Assembly: GCF_019139815.1 (NCBI RefSeq)
Contig: NZ_CP077079.1
Location: 1,860,001-1,924,000, forward strand
Reading direction: 5' to 3'
From: Pseudomonas asgharzadehiana
GTDB lineage: Bacteria; Pseudomonadota; Gammaproteobacteria; Pseudomonadales; Pseudomonadaceae
DNA length: 64,000 nt
The position numbers were made by a program, and so were the translations under genes. This document shows positions 1-9,193 of the stretch, piece after piece (the first letter of the stretch is position 1; every line of letters begins with the position of its first letter). The notes beneath the pieces are model-generated. The model saw only the letters and a list, made by a program, of their open reading frames with translations, made no database searches and was not told the origin of the DNA.

Positions 1-2
1 AG

Positions 3-824
3 TCGGGCATTCCTGAAGCCAAGGAATACGCCGGCTTCCCGGTGGGTGGTTCGTTCCTGGTGACCGATAACCCAACCGTGGCCGAGCAACACCTGGCCAA
101 GGCCTACGGTAAAGCTTCGGTCGGTTCGCCGCCGATGTCGGTTCCGCACCTGGACACCCGCGTGCTGGATGGCAAGCGCGTGATCCTGTTTGGCCCATTC
201 GCAACCTTCTCCACCAAGTTCCTCAAAGAAGGCTCGTACCTGGACCTGCTGACCAGCACCACCACCCACAACATCTGGCCAATGACCAAAGTCGGTATTC
301 GTGAATACCCACTGGTCGAGTACCTTGCCGGCCAACTGATGCTGTCGGACGACGACCGCTTCAAGGCGCTGCAAGAGTACTTCCCGAATGCCAAGAAAGA
401 AGACTGGCGCCTGTGGCAAGCCGGTCAGCGCGTGCAGATCATCAAGCGTGACGAAGAGCAGGGCGGCGTCCTGAAACTCGGTACCGAAGTGGTCAGCTCC
501 GCCGACAACACCATCGCGGGCCTGTTGGGTGCATCGCCAGGCGCGTCGACCGCGGCTCCGATCATGCTGACCGTGCTGCAGAAGGTGTTCAAGGACAAGG
601 TCGCGACCCCTGAGTGGCAGGCAAAACTGCACCAGATCGTACCGAGCTACGGCACCAAGCTGAACGACAGCCCTGAAGCGGTTGCCAAGGAATGGGCCTA
701 CACCGCTGGCGTTCTGCAACTGCCAACGCCGCCTGTGATTCCGGCCAGGACCGCTCCGGCGGCGACCGAGGCGGCCAAGCCTGCGGCCCAGCCGAGCAAG
801 CCGGCGTCTGATCTGGCGCTGTAA
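3..824 (+). CDS. mqo: Malate:quinone oxidoreductase, C-terminal part (5' end outside window)
   Basis: Membrane-associated flavoprotein that oxidises malate to oxaloacetate and passes electrons to the quinone pool. The frame is open from the first bases of the window, so about half of the roughly 500-residue protein is missing. The visible part has the family's C-terminal features: the [10 protein letters not shown] stretch near the start, a substrate-side region around [11 protein letters not shown], and a conserved [16 protein letters not shown] segment. The tail is rich in Ala, Pro and Lys, as in pseudomonad Mqo. A strong terminator follows directly, so it is the last gene of its transcript. 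The family assignment is firm; only the 5' part is unseen. Confidence 0.93.
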   Translation, partial: SGIPEAKEYAGFPVGGSFLVTDNPTVAEQHLAKAYGKASVGSPPMSVPHLDTRVLDGKRVILFGPFATFSTKFLKEGSYLDLLTSTTTHNIWPMTKVGIREYPLVEYLAGQLMLSDDDRFKALQEYFPNAKKEDWRLWQAGQRVQIIKRDEEQGGVLKLGTEVVSSADNTIAGLLGASPGASTAAPIMLTVLQKVFKDKVATPEWQAKLHQIVPSYGTKLNDSPEAVAKEWAYTAGVLQLPTPPVIPARTAPAATEAAKPAAQPSKPASDLAL

Positions 825-836
825 ACAAAGCTGTGC

Positions 837-874
837 AAAAGCCCGCTGAACCGGTGACGGTCAGCGGGCTTTTT
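837..874 (+). terminator. Rho-independent terminator after mqo
   Basis: A nine-base stem (GCCCGCTGA pairing with TCAGCGGGC) around an eleven-base loop is followed by a run of T and preceded by a run of A. It could therefore work in both directions, ending mqo on the plus strand and the convergent dehydrogenase gene on the minus strand. Confidence 0.85.
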
Positions 875-887
875 CATGGCGTGGTGT

Positions 888-1553
888 TTAGGGGCGCGAG
901 CGCTCGACGGGAGGCAGTTCAACCGTGCGTTCAGCCGCCGCCAGCGCCGCCTTCAAGCCGGCTTGGTCCAGCGGCACGCAATACGCAGGCTTGGCCCGCT
1001 CAAACCGCCAGCTGTCATCCAGCCCACCCGCATCCACGGCATCAAAACCGAGTTCGTCGAGCAACTGGATCACGTGTGCCTTCGCGGCGGCGTCGTCCGC
1101 GGCCACCGGCAGGGCACGGCGGTCGGGCGCGCCGTGGGGGCGGGCATCCTGTGTCAGCTCGGGCGCGAAGATCGCATTGAATACCTTCACTACGTGCGAG
1201 TGGGGAAGGTGGTCAGCCAGCAGTCGGCTGGTGGTGGTTTCAAAGCGATCCAGCACCGGGATATGCTCGTCGCGGTCAGGGTAGTAATTATTGGCGTCCA
1301 TCACTGTTTTGCCTTCCAGCCATTGAGCCGGGACGCTGCGGTAATGCTCCAGGGGAATCGCCACGAGGGCGATATCGCCGAATCGAGCGGCGTCTTCGGC
1401 GCTGCCCACTTGCACGCCGAGTATCCCGCTTACCACGCTGCTCATGGTGTGGGGGCCGCGCGAGTTGCTCAACATCACCTCATGCCCGGCCGCCAGTGCC
1501 AGTTGAGCCACGGCGCGCCCGATAAAGCCTGCTCCAATAACGCCAATCTTCAT
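888..1553 (-). CDS. NADPH-dependent F420-reductase-like / NAD(P)-binding oxidoreductase
   Basis: A 221-residue protein with an N-terminal Rossmann dinucleotide-binding motif (GAGFIG, residues 7-12) followed by SNSRGP, where the 2'-phosphate of NADP is usually held. This pattern is typical of the small NADP_oxidoreductase (F420-dependent) family, whose bacterial members often act as F420-independent dehydrogenases of unknown substrate. The ATG at 1553 is preceded by AGGAG; an upstream in-frame extension has no support. It is divergent from the LysR gene at 1653 with 99 bases between them, so that regulator probably controls it. The substrate is unknown. Confidence 0.75.
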   Translation of the reverse strand: MKIGVIGAGFIGRAVAQLALAAGHEVMLSNSRGPHTMSSVVSGILGVQVGSAEDAARFGDIALVAIPLEHYRSVPAQWLEGKTVMDANNYYPDRDEHIPVLDRFETTTSRLLADHLPHSHVVKVFNAIFAPELTQDARPHGAPDRRALPVAADDAAAKAHVIQLLDELGFDAVDAGGLDDSWRFERAKPAYCVPLDQAGLKAALAAAERTVELPPVERSRP

Positions 1554-1652
1554 GATTGTGCTCCTGTGAATGGGGGGAGCCGTTATGATGATTGGCAACC
1601 AATGGGTGATAAATCGTCATTCTGGTGTGGATGTTGTTACTGGGAGTGGGGA

Positions 1653-2549
1653 ATGATGGATCGCCTATCAAGTATGAATGCGTTCGTGACGGCGGCTGAG
1701 CTGGGCTCCTACGCGCGTGCCGCTGAGCGCCTGGGCATGTCGCCGCAGATGGTGGCCAAACATGTCGCCGCGCTGGAATTGCGCCTGGGTGCACGGTTGC
1801 TCAACCGCACCACGCGCCGGCAAAGCCTGACGGAGTTGGGGAGCGCGTACTACGAACGCTGCAAACACATCCTCACAGAGGCCGAGGCCGCCGAGTCCCT
1901 GGCGCAGATCATGAACGACACCCCGCGCGGCAAGTTGAAAATCACCGCGCCGGTCACGTTTGGCTCCCACAGCTTGATGCCGCTGATTACCGGGTTCCTG
2001 CGTGACCACCCGGATGTGGAAATCGACCTGCACCTGACGGATCGGTTTGTCGACCTGGTGGAGGAGGGGTACGAAGCGGCCTTTCGTATCGGGCCCCTGG
2101 CAACCACCGGCCTCACGGCCAGGCCGCTGGCGCCTTATCGCCTGGTGGTCTGCGCGGCGCCGGCCTACCTGGCGGCCCGCGGTACACCGGCGGTGCCGGC
2201 AGACCTTGAGCATCACGAATGCCTGGGATATGCCTTCTGGTCGCGCCCGGCCGATCGCGAGTGGGTGTTTTTCCAGGGGGCGACCGCGCACAGGGTGCAG
2301 GTTGCCAGCCGTTTGCAGATCAATGAAAGCCGGGCCCTGATGTCGGCCGCGCTGGATGGTTTCGGCATTGTCCTTGGCCCGGAGGATTTTCTGCGCGGGG
2401 CCTTGGCCAGGGGCGAGTTGGTGCGGGTACTGCCGGACTTTGACGCGCCGAGCCGGTCGATGCATTTGGTCTACACCGCCAACCGGCAGCGTACGGCCAA
2501 GCTGCGGCGATTTGTCGAGGCAGTGGTTCAGCGCTTCGGTCCCGCGTGA
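1653..2549 (+). CDS. LysR-family transcriptional regulator
   Basis: A 298-residue LysR regulator. Residues about 4-62 form the winged helix-turn-helix (MNAFVTAAELGSYARAAERL onward, with LLNRTTRRQSLTELG at the wing). The rest is a periplasmic-binding-protein-like effector domain of the PBP2_CrgA type. The frame is open well upstream, but homology begins at the ATG pair at 1653/1656. It is divergent from the NAD(P)-dependent oxidoreductase, the usual arrangement for a LysR regulator and its target. The ligand cannot be read from sequence. Confidence 0.88.
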   Translation: MMDRLSSMNAFVTAAELGSYARAAERLGMSPQMVAKHVAALELRLGARLLNRTTRRQSLTELGSAYYERCKHILTEAEAAESLAQIMNDTPRGKLKITAPVTFGSHSLMPLITGFLRDHPDVEIDLHLTDRFVDLVEEGYEAAFRIGPLATTGLTARPLAPYRLVVCAAPAYLAARGTPAVPADLEHHECLGYAFWSRPADREWVFFQGATAHRVQVASRLQINESRALMSAALDGFGIVLGPEDFLRGALARGELVRVLPDFDAPSRSMHLVYTANRQRTAKLRRFVEAVVQRFGPA

Positions 2550-2756
2550 TGTCCTTTGCTTGAGCGGCGACCGGCGGTTTCCCCCCGATCAGCGCCAACG
2601 ACCGACTGTCGCTTGCACTTCTTGATGCCCTCGGGTTCAGCAATCTGACAGACACCGCCTGTTAAAAAAGTACCCAGGCCAAGCAGGAGCGCGGCTGAAA
2701 CACAGGGGGATTTTTTACTGGTGCACGTGTTGGGCGTCAGCGCCCGAGGGGTTTTT

Positions 2757-3086
2757 ATGTTGTTACGTTATGCGGCATTGGCGGCGGTCGTCGTCGCGGC
2801 ATCCGGGTGTGTGCAAGAGCGCGTTGTGCATGAGCGTCGGCCGGTGCAACGTGAATATGTCGAGGTGGTGGCGCCGCAACCGCCGCCGGTGCAGGTGATT
2901 GAGGTCGAGCCACCGGTACGTGAAGGCTACTTGTGGTCACGCGGCTATTGGCGCTGGGAAGGCGGGCGCTATGTGGCGGTGCACGGCCATTGGGAGCCGG
3001 TGCGCGAAGGCTATCGCTATGTGCATCCGCACTGGGTGCAACGCAGCGATGGGTATCACTGGCAGGTAGGGGGCTGGGTTCGCTGA
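2757..3086 (+). CDS. YXWGXW-repeat lipoprotein
   Basis: A 109-residue secreted protein with a lipoprotein signal: a hydrophobic stretch at residues 5-16 and a lipobox ending in Cys18 (ASGC). After a Pro/Val-rich linker it carries tandem aromatic repeats (YLWSRGYWRW, HGHWEPVREGY, HPHWVQRSDGYHW), the pattern of the YXWGXW family. These are small envelope proteins of unknown function. The start at 2757 was chosen because GAGGGG lies at the right distance and the signal peptide begins there; an upstream start would spoil the signal peptide. It stands alone between the LysR gene and the degraded toxin gene. Confidence 0.75.
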   Translation: MLLRYAALAAVVVAASGCVQERVVHERRPVQREYVEVVAPQPPPVQVIEVEPPVREGYLWSRGYWRWEGGRYVAVHGHWEPVREGYRYVHPHWVQRSDGYHWQVGGWVR

Positions 3087-3194
3087 ACCTACGCTGGTGG
3101 CAGAGCGGCCGCTCACGAAGCAGGTTGTTGGCAGGTCGGGCCAGGCAATGTGGCCAGGGCAGCAAGAAGAAGCGTGCGCACGTGGGCTTTCTCT

Positions 3195-3503
3195 CCATCG
3201 GAAGGTGAAGGCGATTTCTACCAAAGCCTGCCAATCGTCGCAACGCCTGCCAGATGACTTCGGCATGTTCGACGGTCAACTCACGGGTGCGCAAGAGCGT
3301 TTCCAGCACGGTGACGACTTCGCTCTTGGTCGATGGGCAGCTTTATAAAACCCACACCAGTTCCACCACGCACACCAGGCTGACAAAGCCTGGCGAGAGG
3401 GTGGCGAGGGATTCGATCAGGGCGGATGCCTTGGGGGACTGGACAGAGGATCATCCTGGGTGACATAGCGCACGAGTACGTTGGTATCCAGCCCGATCCT
3501 CCA
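3195..3503 (-). pseudogene. Degraded VapC-like PIN-domain toxin gene
   Basis: Read on the minus strand from about 3503, the translation starts RIGLDTNVLVRYVTQDDPLS, the metal-binding first strand of a PIN ribonuclease (Asp, Asn and the following acidic pair). The frame shifts at the G run 3433-3437 (C run in the gene), continues as KASALIESLATLSPGFVSLV and VVELVWVL, hits a TAA at 3345-3343, and resumes as SEVVTVLETLLRTRELTVEHAEVIWQALRRL. No start codon stands where the Met should be (TGG instead), and the C-terminal acidic residues are not recognisable. No antitoxin gene is seen. It is a relic of a vapBC module with at least three lesions. Confidence 0.72.
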
Positions 3504-3511
3504 GCGTTAGC

Positions 3512-4885
3512 TCACTGCACCACGCGGTAGCACGGTACATACGCCGCGCCGCCCGGCAACTTCATGCGGTGCTGGGCGACGAATGCCTGAAGCAGTTCGT
3601 CCAGCGGCTGCATGATGGCCGGGTCGCCGTGGATCTCGTAAGGACCGTTCTGTTCGATCAGGCGGATACCCTTGTCTTTCACGTTCCCCGCCACGATCCC
3701 CGAGAACGCCCGGCGCAGGTTGGCCGCCAGCTCATGGGGCGGCAATGCATGGTTGAGTTGCAGGCCGGCCATGTTTTCGTGGGTGGGGTCGAACGGGCGC
3801 TGGAAGCCTTCATCGATCTTCAGCAGCCAGTTGAAGTGGAAGGCGTCGTTGCGCTCGCGGCGGAACTGTTTCACCGCCTTGAGACCTGCGGTCATCTGGC
3901 GCGCCACTTCGGCCGGGTCGTCGATGATGATCTGGTAGTGCGCCTGCGCCGCTTCACCGAGGGTGGCGCCGACGAACGCATGCAATTGTTGCAGGTACGG
4001 CGCGGCCTGTTTCGGCCCGGTGAGGACGACCGGGAACGGTACGTCGCGGTTGTCCGGGTGCATCAGGATGCCCAGCAGGTACAGGAACTCTTCCGCCGTA
4101 CCGGCGCCGCCCGGGAAGATGATGATGCCGTGGCCGACCCGCACGAAGGCTTCCAGGCGCTTCTCGATGTCGGGCAGGATCACCAGTTCATTGACGATGG
4201 GGTTCGGGGCTTCGGCGGCGATGATGCCCGGCTCGGTCAGGCCCAGGTAGCGCCCGCTGGTAATACGTTGTTTGGCGTGGGAAATGGTCGCGCCCTTCAT
4301 CGGGCCTTTCATTACGCCAGGGCCGCAACCGGTGCACACATCGAGACTGCGCAGGCCCAGTTCGTGGCCGACCTTCTTGGTGTATTTGTATTCTTCGGTA
4401 TTGATCGAATGCCCGCCCCAGCACACCACGATCTTCGGCTCGACACCCGGGCGCAACGTACGGGCGTTGCGCAGCAGGTGAAACACATAGTCGGTGATGC
4501 CCTGGGAGTTGCTCAGGTCGATGCGCTGGCTGTCCAGTTCGTTCTCGGTGTAGACGATATCGCGCAGGGCGCTGAACAACATCTCACGGGTGCTGGCGAT
4601 CATTTCGCCGTCGACAAAAGCGTCGGCCGGAGCATTCAGCAGCTCCAGGCGCACGCCACGGTCCTGCTGGTGGATGCGCACTTCAAAGTCTTTGTAGGCG
4701 TCGAGGATGGTCTTGGCGTTATCGATATGCGCGCCGGTGTTGAGGATTGCCAGGGCGCACTGGCGGAACAGGGTGTAGATGCTGCCGGTACCGGCTTCGC
4801 TCAGTTGCTGGACTTCGCGTTGGGAAAGGGTTTCGAGGCTGCCCTTGGGGCTGACGGAGGCGTTGATGACTTGACGTTGGGGCAT
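3512..4885 (-). CDS. ppnN: Pyrimidine/purine nucleotide 5'-monophosphate nucleosidase
   Basis: A 457-residue protein matching PpnN (YgdH), which splits nucleoside monophosphates into base and ribose 5-phosphate and is known in E. coli to be stimulated by (p)ppGpp. The central LOG (lysine-decarboxylase-like) Rossmann domain carries the PGGAGTAEE nucleotide-binding motif at residues 258-266 and a CTGCGPGVMKGPMKGA loop at about 184-199. N- and C-terminal helical regions specific to PpnN flank it. The ATG at 4885 has AAGGAA upstream and starts MPQRQVINASVSP; the longer open frame has no ribosome site. It appears monocistronic and is convergent with the vapC relic's neighbourhood. Confidence 0.9.
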   Translation of the reverse strand: MPQRQVINASVSPKGSLETLSQREVQQLSEAGTGSIYTLFRQCALAILNTGAHIDNAKTILDAYKDFEVRIHQQDRGVRLELLNAPADAFVDGEMIASTREMLFSALRDIVYTENELDSQRIDLSNSQGITDYVFHLLRNARTLRPGVEPKIVVCWGGHSINTEEYKYTKKVGHELGLRSLDVCTGCGPGVMKGPMKGATISHAKQRITSGRYLGLTEPGIIAAEAPNPIVNELVILPDIEKRLEAFVRVGHGIIIFPGGAGTAEEFLYLLGILMHPDNRDVPFPVVLTGPKQAAPYLQQLHAFVGATLGEAAQAHYQIIIDDPAEVARQMTAGLKAVKQFRRERNDAFHFNWLLKIDEGFQRPFDPTHENMAGLQLNHALPPHELAANLRRAFSGIVAGNVKDKGIRLIEQNGPYEIHGDPAIMQPLDELLQAFVAQHRMKLPGGAAYVPCYRVVQ

Positions 4886-5031
4886 TCTGATTCCTTGAAA
4901 GCACAGCCACCGCACCCGGTGAGGCGCGATGGCTTGAGAATGGTGGGCGCGGTTGAAGCGCACGAGCCGACTATTTACCTCAGGCGCAAGGCCGAGCGCA
5001 AATACCGTCCAACACCATCATGCCGCAGAAC

Positions 5032-5856
5032 TTACTGAATCAGCTTCCAGTTTTTGTAGAAAACCCGACGCAGGGTAAAGACCATCCCGGCAAACCCGGC
5101 AATCACAGCGTTAAGCACCGTCGGCACTGGAGTGGGCCGCACGATATCGATAAACAGGCAGTAGCGCTTGGCATCGTTCTTGTTGAAGGACGCGTGCATC
5201 AGCGTGTCATCAAAGATGAACAACGGGTCGTCATGCCAGTAATGCTTATGCTTGCCCACTTGGATGTACACGCCGTCGTGATGGGGCGCCGGCGCCATGT
5301 TGTAAAGCACGCGGAACATCATGCGCAGGGGGCCGAAGTGAAACGAGGTCGAGCGGTTTTCATTGAACACCGACACGCCGATGGTCTTCACGAACGGCAG
5401 TTTTTTGCGCAGTTCGGGAATATCCAGCGTGGTTTCAATTGACCGCCCGTACCATTGGAAAAACAACATGCCGCGCTTTTTCTCGGCCATGCGTTCATCC
5501 AGGTAACCGATGATTTCATCTTTATGGGCCATGGCGTCGTCGAGGACCTGTTGCAGGTCTTCACGCCAGGCGGGTGGCAGGTCGCTCATCGTGTAAACAT
5601 GGCGGTTGCGCGAGCTCAACAGGTCGAACAAGGTGTTGAACGGCGCCAGTAGCCAGGTGTTGCGGCCGCTGCCGATAAAATACTTCTTGAACGTAGGGGC
5701 GTCATACAAACCGTTACGCAGGAAGTCGTAAATACCGCACACCAGCACCAGGCAGAGGAATACCAGGGTGGTTTCTGGGAACACATCAATGATCAACAGG
5801 ACGGCGAGTACCCAGGCAACCGATACCATTTTTTTACGCAAGGCCAGCGTGTTCAT
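5032..5856 (-). CDS. Aspartyl/asparaginyl beta-hydroxylase-family dioxygenase, LpxO-like
   Basis: A 274-residue membrane-anchored Fe(II)/2-oxoglutarate dioxygenase. Residues 10-42 form one or two transmembrane segments, and a further hydrophobic stretch lies near 247-262. The catalytic core resembles the family that includes LpxO, which hydroxylates the secondary acyl chain of lipid A. His221 in FDDTLMHASFN and Arg231 fit the distal iron and 2-oxoglutarate ligands. The proximal His is probably His173 in SFHFGPLR, but the usual His-x-Asp-Pro context is not present, so the substrate is uncertain. GGAG precedes the start. A lipid A role is inference only. Confidence 0.7.
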   Translation of the reverse strand: MNTLALRKKMVSVAWVLAVLLIIDVFPETTLVFLCLVLVCGIYDFLRNGLYDAPTFKKYFIGSGRNTWLLAPFNTLFDLLSSRNRHVYTMSDLPPAWREDLQQVLDDAMAHKDEIIGYLDERMAEKKRGMLFFQWYGRSIETTLDIPELRKKLPFVKTIGVSVFNENRSTSFHFGPLRMMFRVLYNMAPAPHHDGVYIQVGKHKHYWHDDPLFIFDDTLMHASFNKNDAKRYCLFIDIVRPTPVPTVLNAVIAGFAGMVFTLRRVFYKNWKLIQ

Positions 5857-6166
5857 GCAACTTCGCTCCAGCAGGACGCCATTCGACAGTTCCGGATCCG
5901 TGGCCGCGAGTGGTTGGGTTTTGAAACATATTGAAACAACTGCGTCATAATAAGCCGTTCCGCGCCGCAAAGGCGTTTTTTAATAGTGCGAAATTGTGAA
6001 AACCCTGCACATTTTTAAGCGCTGCCGGCCGTGTTTGGATTGGATTTTGTAAACAGAAGATTTGCGACTATCGTGACGCTTCGGTTTTTCGGGCGTCATA
6101 GACCGGTACGATTGAAGTTGAATGGCCACCACTGGCCTTCGGCACCTTGGAAGAGGCAGAAATTTT
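5857..6166. other. Intergenic region between dioxygenase and fabV
   Basis: 310 bases between divergent genes with no coding frame that resembles a protein. It is locally A/T-rich (5910-6060), with two TTGAAA hexamers at 5921 and 5931 and CATAAT at 5946, which could form promoter elements, though spacing is not ideal for any pair. It presumably holds promoters for both the dioxygenase gene and fabV. Confidence 0.5.
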
Positions 6167-7360
6167 ATGATCATCAAACCGCGGGTTCGTGGCTTTATCT
6201 GTGTGACCGCTCACCCTGTTGGCTGTGAGGCGAACGTCAAGGAACAGATCGACTACGTAACCAAACACGGCGCAATCAAAGGTGGCCCGAAGAAGGTGCT
6301 GGTTCTTGGCGCTTCCACCGGCTACGGCCTGGCCGCGCGCATCAGTGCTGCGTTTGGCTGCGGCGCCGACACCCTGGGCGTGTTTTTTGAGAAAGAAGGC
6401 GAAGAAGGCAAGCTGAGCACCGCCGGCTGGTACAACAGCGCCGCGTTCGAGAAGTTTGCCGTTGAAAAAGGCCTGTATGCCAAAAGCATCAACGGCGACG
6501 CCTTCTCCAACGAGATCAAGCGCCTGACCATCGAGACCATCAAAAAAGATCTGGGCAAGATCGACCTGGTGGTCTATAGCCTGGCCGCGCCACGCCGTAC
6601 CGACCCGCAAGGCGTGGTGCACACCTCCACCCTCAAGCCGATCGGCAAGGCCGTGACCCTGCGCGGTATCAACACCGACAAGGGCGTTGTGGTCGACACC
6701 ACCCTGGAGCCGGCCACCCAGGAAGAAATCGACGGCACCGTGAAGGTCATGGGCGGCGAAGACTGGCAGCTGTGGATCGACGCCCTGCGTGACGCCGATG
6801 TATTGGCCGAAGGCGCCAAGACCACCGCGTTCACCTACCTCGGCGAGAAGCTGACCCAGGACATCTACTGGAACGGCTCCATCGGCGAAGCCAAGAAAGA
6901 CCTGGACAAGAAAGTCCTGACCCTGCGTGACAACCTCGCCGCGCTCAAGGGCGATGCCCGCGTGTCGGTACTCAAGGCCGTGGTCACCCAGGCCAGCTCG
7001 GCGATCCCGATCATGCCGCTGTACCTGTCGCTGCTGTTCAAGGTGATGAAAGAGCAGGGCACTCATGAAGGCTGCATCGAGCAGGTCTACGGCCTGTTCA
7101 AGGACAGCCTGTACGGCAGCCAGCCGAAACTCGACGCCGACGGCCGCCTGCGTGCCGACCTGGCCGAGCTGGAGCCGAAAGTCCAGGACGCCGTGGCAGC
7201 GCTGTGGAACCAGGTCACCGACGAGAACGTCAACGAGATCAGCGATTTTGCCGGCTACAAGGCAGAGTTCATGCGGTTGTTCGGCTTTGAAGTCAAGGGT
7301 GTGGACTACGATGCTGATGTGAACCCGACCGTCAAAATCAACGGTCTGGTCCAAGCCTAA
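6167..7360 (+). CDS. fabV: Trans-2-enoyl-ACP reductase (NADH)
   Basis: A 397-residue protein, the usual length of FabV, the enoyl-ACP reductase completing each cycle of type II fatty acid elongation. The nucleotide-binding motif GASTGYG is at residues 48-54, and the extended short-chain dehydrogenase active site Tyr-x8-Lys falls at Tyr234 and Lys243 in [14 protein letters not shown]. The ATG at 6167 begins [10 protein letters not shown], the family's conserved start, with AGAGG upstream. FabV is naturally insensitive to triclosan and is the main enoyl reductase of pseudomonads alongside FabI. Monocistronic, ending just before a REP pair. Confidence 0.95.
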   Translation: MIIKPRVRGFICVTAHPVGCEANVKEQIDYVTKHGAIKGGPKKVLVLGASTGYGLAARISAAFGCGADTLGVFFEKEGEEGKLSTAGWYNSAAFEKFAVEKGLYAKSINGDAFSNEIKRLTIETIKKDLGKIDLVVYSLAAPRRTDPQGVVHTSTLKPIGKAVTLRGINTDKGVVVDTTLEPATQEEIDGTVKVMGGEDWQLWIDALRDADVLAEGAKTTAFTYLGEKLTQDIYWNGSIGEAKKDLDKKVLTLRDNLAALKGDARVSVLKAVVTQASSAIPIMPLYLSLLFKVMKEQGTHEGCIEQVYGLFKDSLYGSQPKLDADGRLRADLAELEPKVQDAVAALWNQVTDENVNEISDFAGYKAEFMRLFGFEVKGVDYDADVNPTVKINGLVQA

Positions 7361-7372
7361 ACGCGGTTGAAC

Positions 7373-7461
7373 ATGTGAGAGGGGGCTTGCTCCCGATAGC
7401 GAGGGGTCAGCTAGCGATAAGCTGTCTGGCCCGACGCAATCGGGAGCAAGCCCCCTCCCAC
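7373..7461. repeat. REP pair (inverted) after fabV
   Basis: Two inverted copies of the recurring Pseudomonas REP unit (core GGGGGCTTGCTCCCGAT) separated by about 40 bases; the outer arms pair across the whole element. The same unit recurs at 23353, 24241, 28287, 58318 and elsewhere. Confidence 0.85.
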
Positions 7462-7568
7462 GTTTGGTTGTGTACGTTTCAGAAAATTCTTACGCTTCGG
7501 CGCGCAGTTCCCGCTTTTCAGATCTGCCAGACTCCTTCGGCTATCAAGCCGCGCCAACGGAGGATCTG

Positions 7569-8188
7569 ATGACGATTCGTGCAGTAGTTTTTGATTTCGG
7601 CGGTGTTCTGTTCGACTGGAGCCCGCACCATCTGTACCGCAAGCTGATTGCCGACGACCACGAACGGCAATGGTTTCTCGACACCATTTGTACCCAGGCC
7701 TGGAACACCGAGCAGGACGCCGGGCGCACGCTCGCCGACGCAACGCGCACCCTCATCGACCAATACCCGTGCCATGAAACCTTGATCCAGGCTTATTACG
7801 AGCGTTGGCACGAGATGCTGCGCGGCCCGTTGCCGGAAGGGGTGGCGATTCTCAATGCGCTGCATGCTGCCCATATGCCCCTGTTCGGGCTCACCAACTG
7901 GTCTGCCGAAACCTTTCCCTATGCGCGGGCCCATTACCCATTCCTGCAGTGTTTTCGCAACATTGTGGTGTCCGGCGAATTGAAACTCATCAAGCCCGAT
8001 CCGGCGATCTACCACGCCAGCCTGGCTCAGGTGCGTGCCTGCCGGATATCCGCCCCGCAGAAGTGGTGTTTATCGATGACGTGGCCGGCAATATCGACGC
8101 CGCCGTCGCGTTGGGTTGGCAGGGCATTCACCATGTGTCGGCCGAGCATACCGCCGCACGATTGCGTGAGCTGGGCGTGAGCTTTTAG
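7569..8188 (+). pseudogene. HAD-superfamily hydrolase gene broken by a single-base frameshift
   Basis: From the ATG at 7569 (preceded by GGAGG) the frame gives a HAD-IA type protein: catalytic FDFGGVLFD with nucleophile Asp9, a helical cap, the LFGLTNWSAETF motif II region and LKLIKPDP with the motif III Lys. At about 8030 the frame changes: the C-terminal part, PAEVVFIDDVAGNIDAAVALGW and onward to 8188, is in the next frame. Restoring one G in CAGG at 8029-8031 would give an uninterrupted protein of about 206 residues. In the original frame translation runs on to 8180 but loses the motif IV acidic pair. It is either a recent inactivating deletion or a sequence error. The stop overlaps the convergent LysR gene by four bases. 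Confidence 0.8.
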
Positions 8189-9090
8189 CGCGCCCACTTT
8201 TCCATGACGAAATCGACAAACGCCCGCAGTTTCGGCAGGCGGTAACGGTCCTGGCCGTAGAGCAAATGCATGGGCCGGCTGGGCAGTTGATAGTCGGTCA
8301 GCAAGGCCACGAGCTTGCCGCTCTGCAGGTCGGGCTGCACCAGGGCATCGGGCAGCATGACGATGCCCATGCCTTGCACCGCCACTTGGCGCAGGGCCTG
8401 GGAGCTGTTGATGGTCAATGAGCCGGACACCGGAATCTCCACTTCGCCTTGCTCCCCGGTCATGCGCCATAGCTTGTCGGCATTGCGCCAATCGTCGGTG
8501 GAGGGGTAGGCGAACGCCAGGCAGTCGTGCTGTTGCAGGTCTTCAGGGCGAGCGGGCGTGCCGCGCTGCGCCAGGTAGTCCGGGGACGCGCAGAGGGTGA
8601 TGGTGTAATCCTGCAGGGGCCGGGCGATCAGGCTTGAAGGTTCCAGTTCACCCAGGCGGATCGCTACGTCGAAGCCGCTGTCGACCAGGTCCATGCGTTC
8701 ATTGCTGAGTACGACATAGAGCTTGAGCAGCGGGTAGCGCTGGGAGAACTCGCTCAAGGCCGGCGCCAGGCGCTCGGTGCCGAACGCCGGAGGGGCGGTG
8801 ATGCGCAAGGTGCCTTTGGGCACGTCACTGTGCGCTTGTTCCGCCAATTGCTCGGAGTCGGCCACCAGCCCCAGTACTTCAAGGCAGCGCTGGTAATACT
8901 GGCCGCCGAATTCCGTGAGGCTTTGTTTACGCGTGGTGCGCTTGAGCAGGCTGACACCCAGGCGTTGCTCCAAGGCGCGCAAGTGATTGCCGACCATCGT
9001 GGTCGACATCCCGCAGGCATGGGCGGCGGCGGTCATGCTGCCGGCCTCGACCACTTTTACGTACACCGACATCGCCTGGAACAGATCCAT
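8185..9090 (-). CDS. LysR-family transcriptional regulator
   Basis: A 301-residue LysR protein: N-terminal helix-turn-helix (residues about 5-63, MTAAAHACGMSTTMVGNHLRALEQRLG) and an effector domain of the CrgA-like type. The ATG at 9090 has AGGGA upstream; an alternative start eight codons earlier lacks a ribosome site. It is divergent from the class III aminotransferase gene at 9194, with about 100 bases shared between them, and probably regulates it. The effector is unknown. Confidence 0.88.
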   Translation of the reverse strand: MDLFQAMSVYVKVVEAGSMTAAAHACGMSTTMVGNHLRALEQRLGVSLLKRTTRKQSLTEFGGQYYQRCLEVLGLVADSEQLAEQAHSDVPKGTLRITAPPAFGTERLAPALSEFSQRYPLLKLYVVLSNERMDLVDSGFDVAIRLGELEPSSLIARPLQDYTITLCASPDYLAQRGTPARPEDLQQHDCLAFAYPSTDDWRNADKLWRMTGEQGEVEIPVSGSLTINSSQALRQVAVQGMGIVMLPDALVQPDLQSGKLVALLTDYQLPSRPMHLLYGQDRYRLPKLRAFVDFVMEKWAR

Positions 9091-9193
9091 TATCAATCCC
9101 TGATTTAAAGTCATTGCAGAAAGGCGCAGTTTATCCAGTTGGGGTGGTTAACGATACTTCAGCTACCCCTACGATGCACTGGAGCTTGCCACC

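Noticed and set aside
876..1652. Upstream extension of the first LysR gene by about 260 codons
   Set aside because: The extra sequence is antisense to the NAD(P)-dependent oxidoreductase gene and the LysR family starts at the ATG at 1653.
2556..2715. Minus-strand reading that resembles a lipoprotein signal (VSAALLLGLGTFLTGGVCQ)
   Set aside because: No start codon or ribosome site is in frame and the mature part matches nothing I know; possibly a decayed small gene, but unsupported.
3569..5038. Long plus-strand open frame opposite ppnN
   Set aside because: Shadow of ppnN; no recognisable motifs, while ppnN on the other strand has the full LOG domain.
5921..5951. Promoter pair TTGAAA/CATAAT before fabV
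   Set aside because: Spacing is 19 or 9 bases for the two possible -35 hexamers, neither of which is convincing; left as a remark on the intergenic region.
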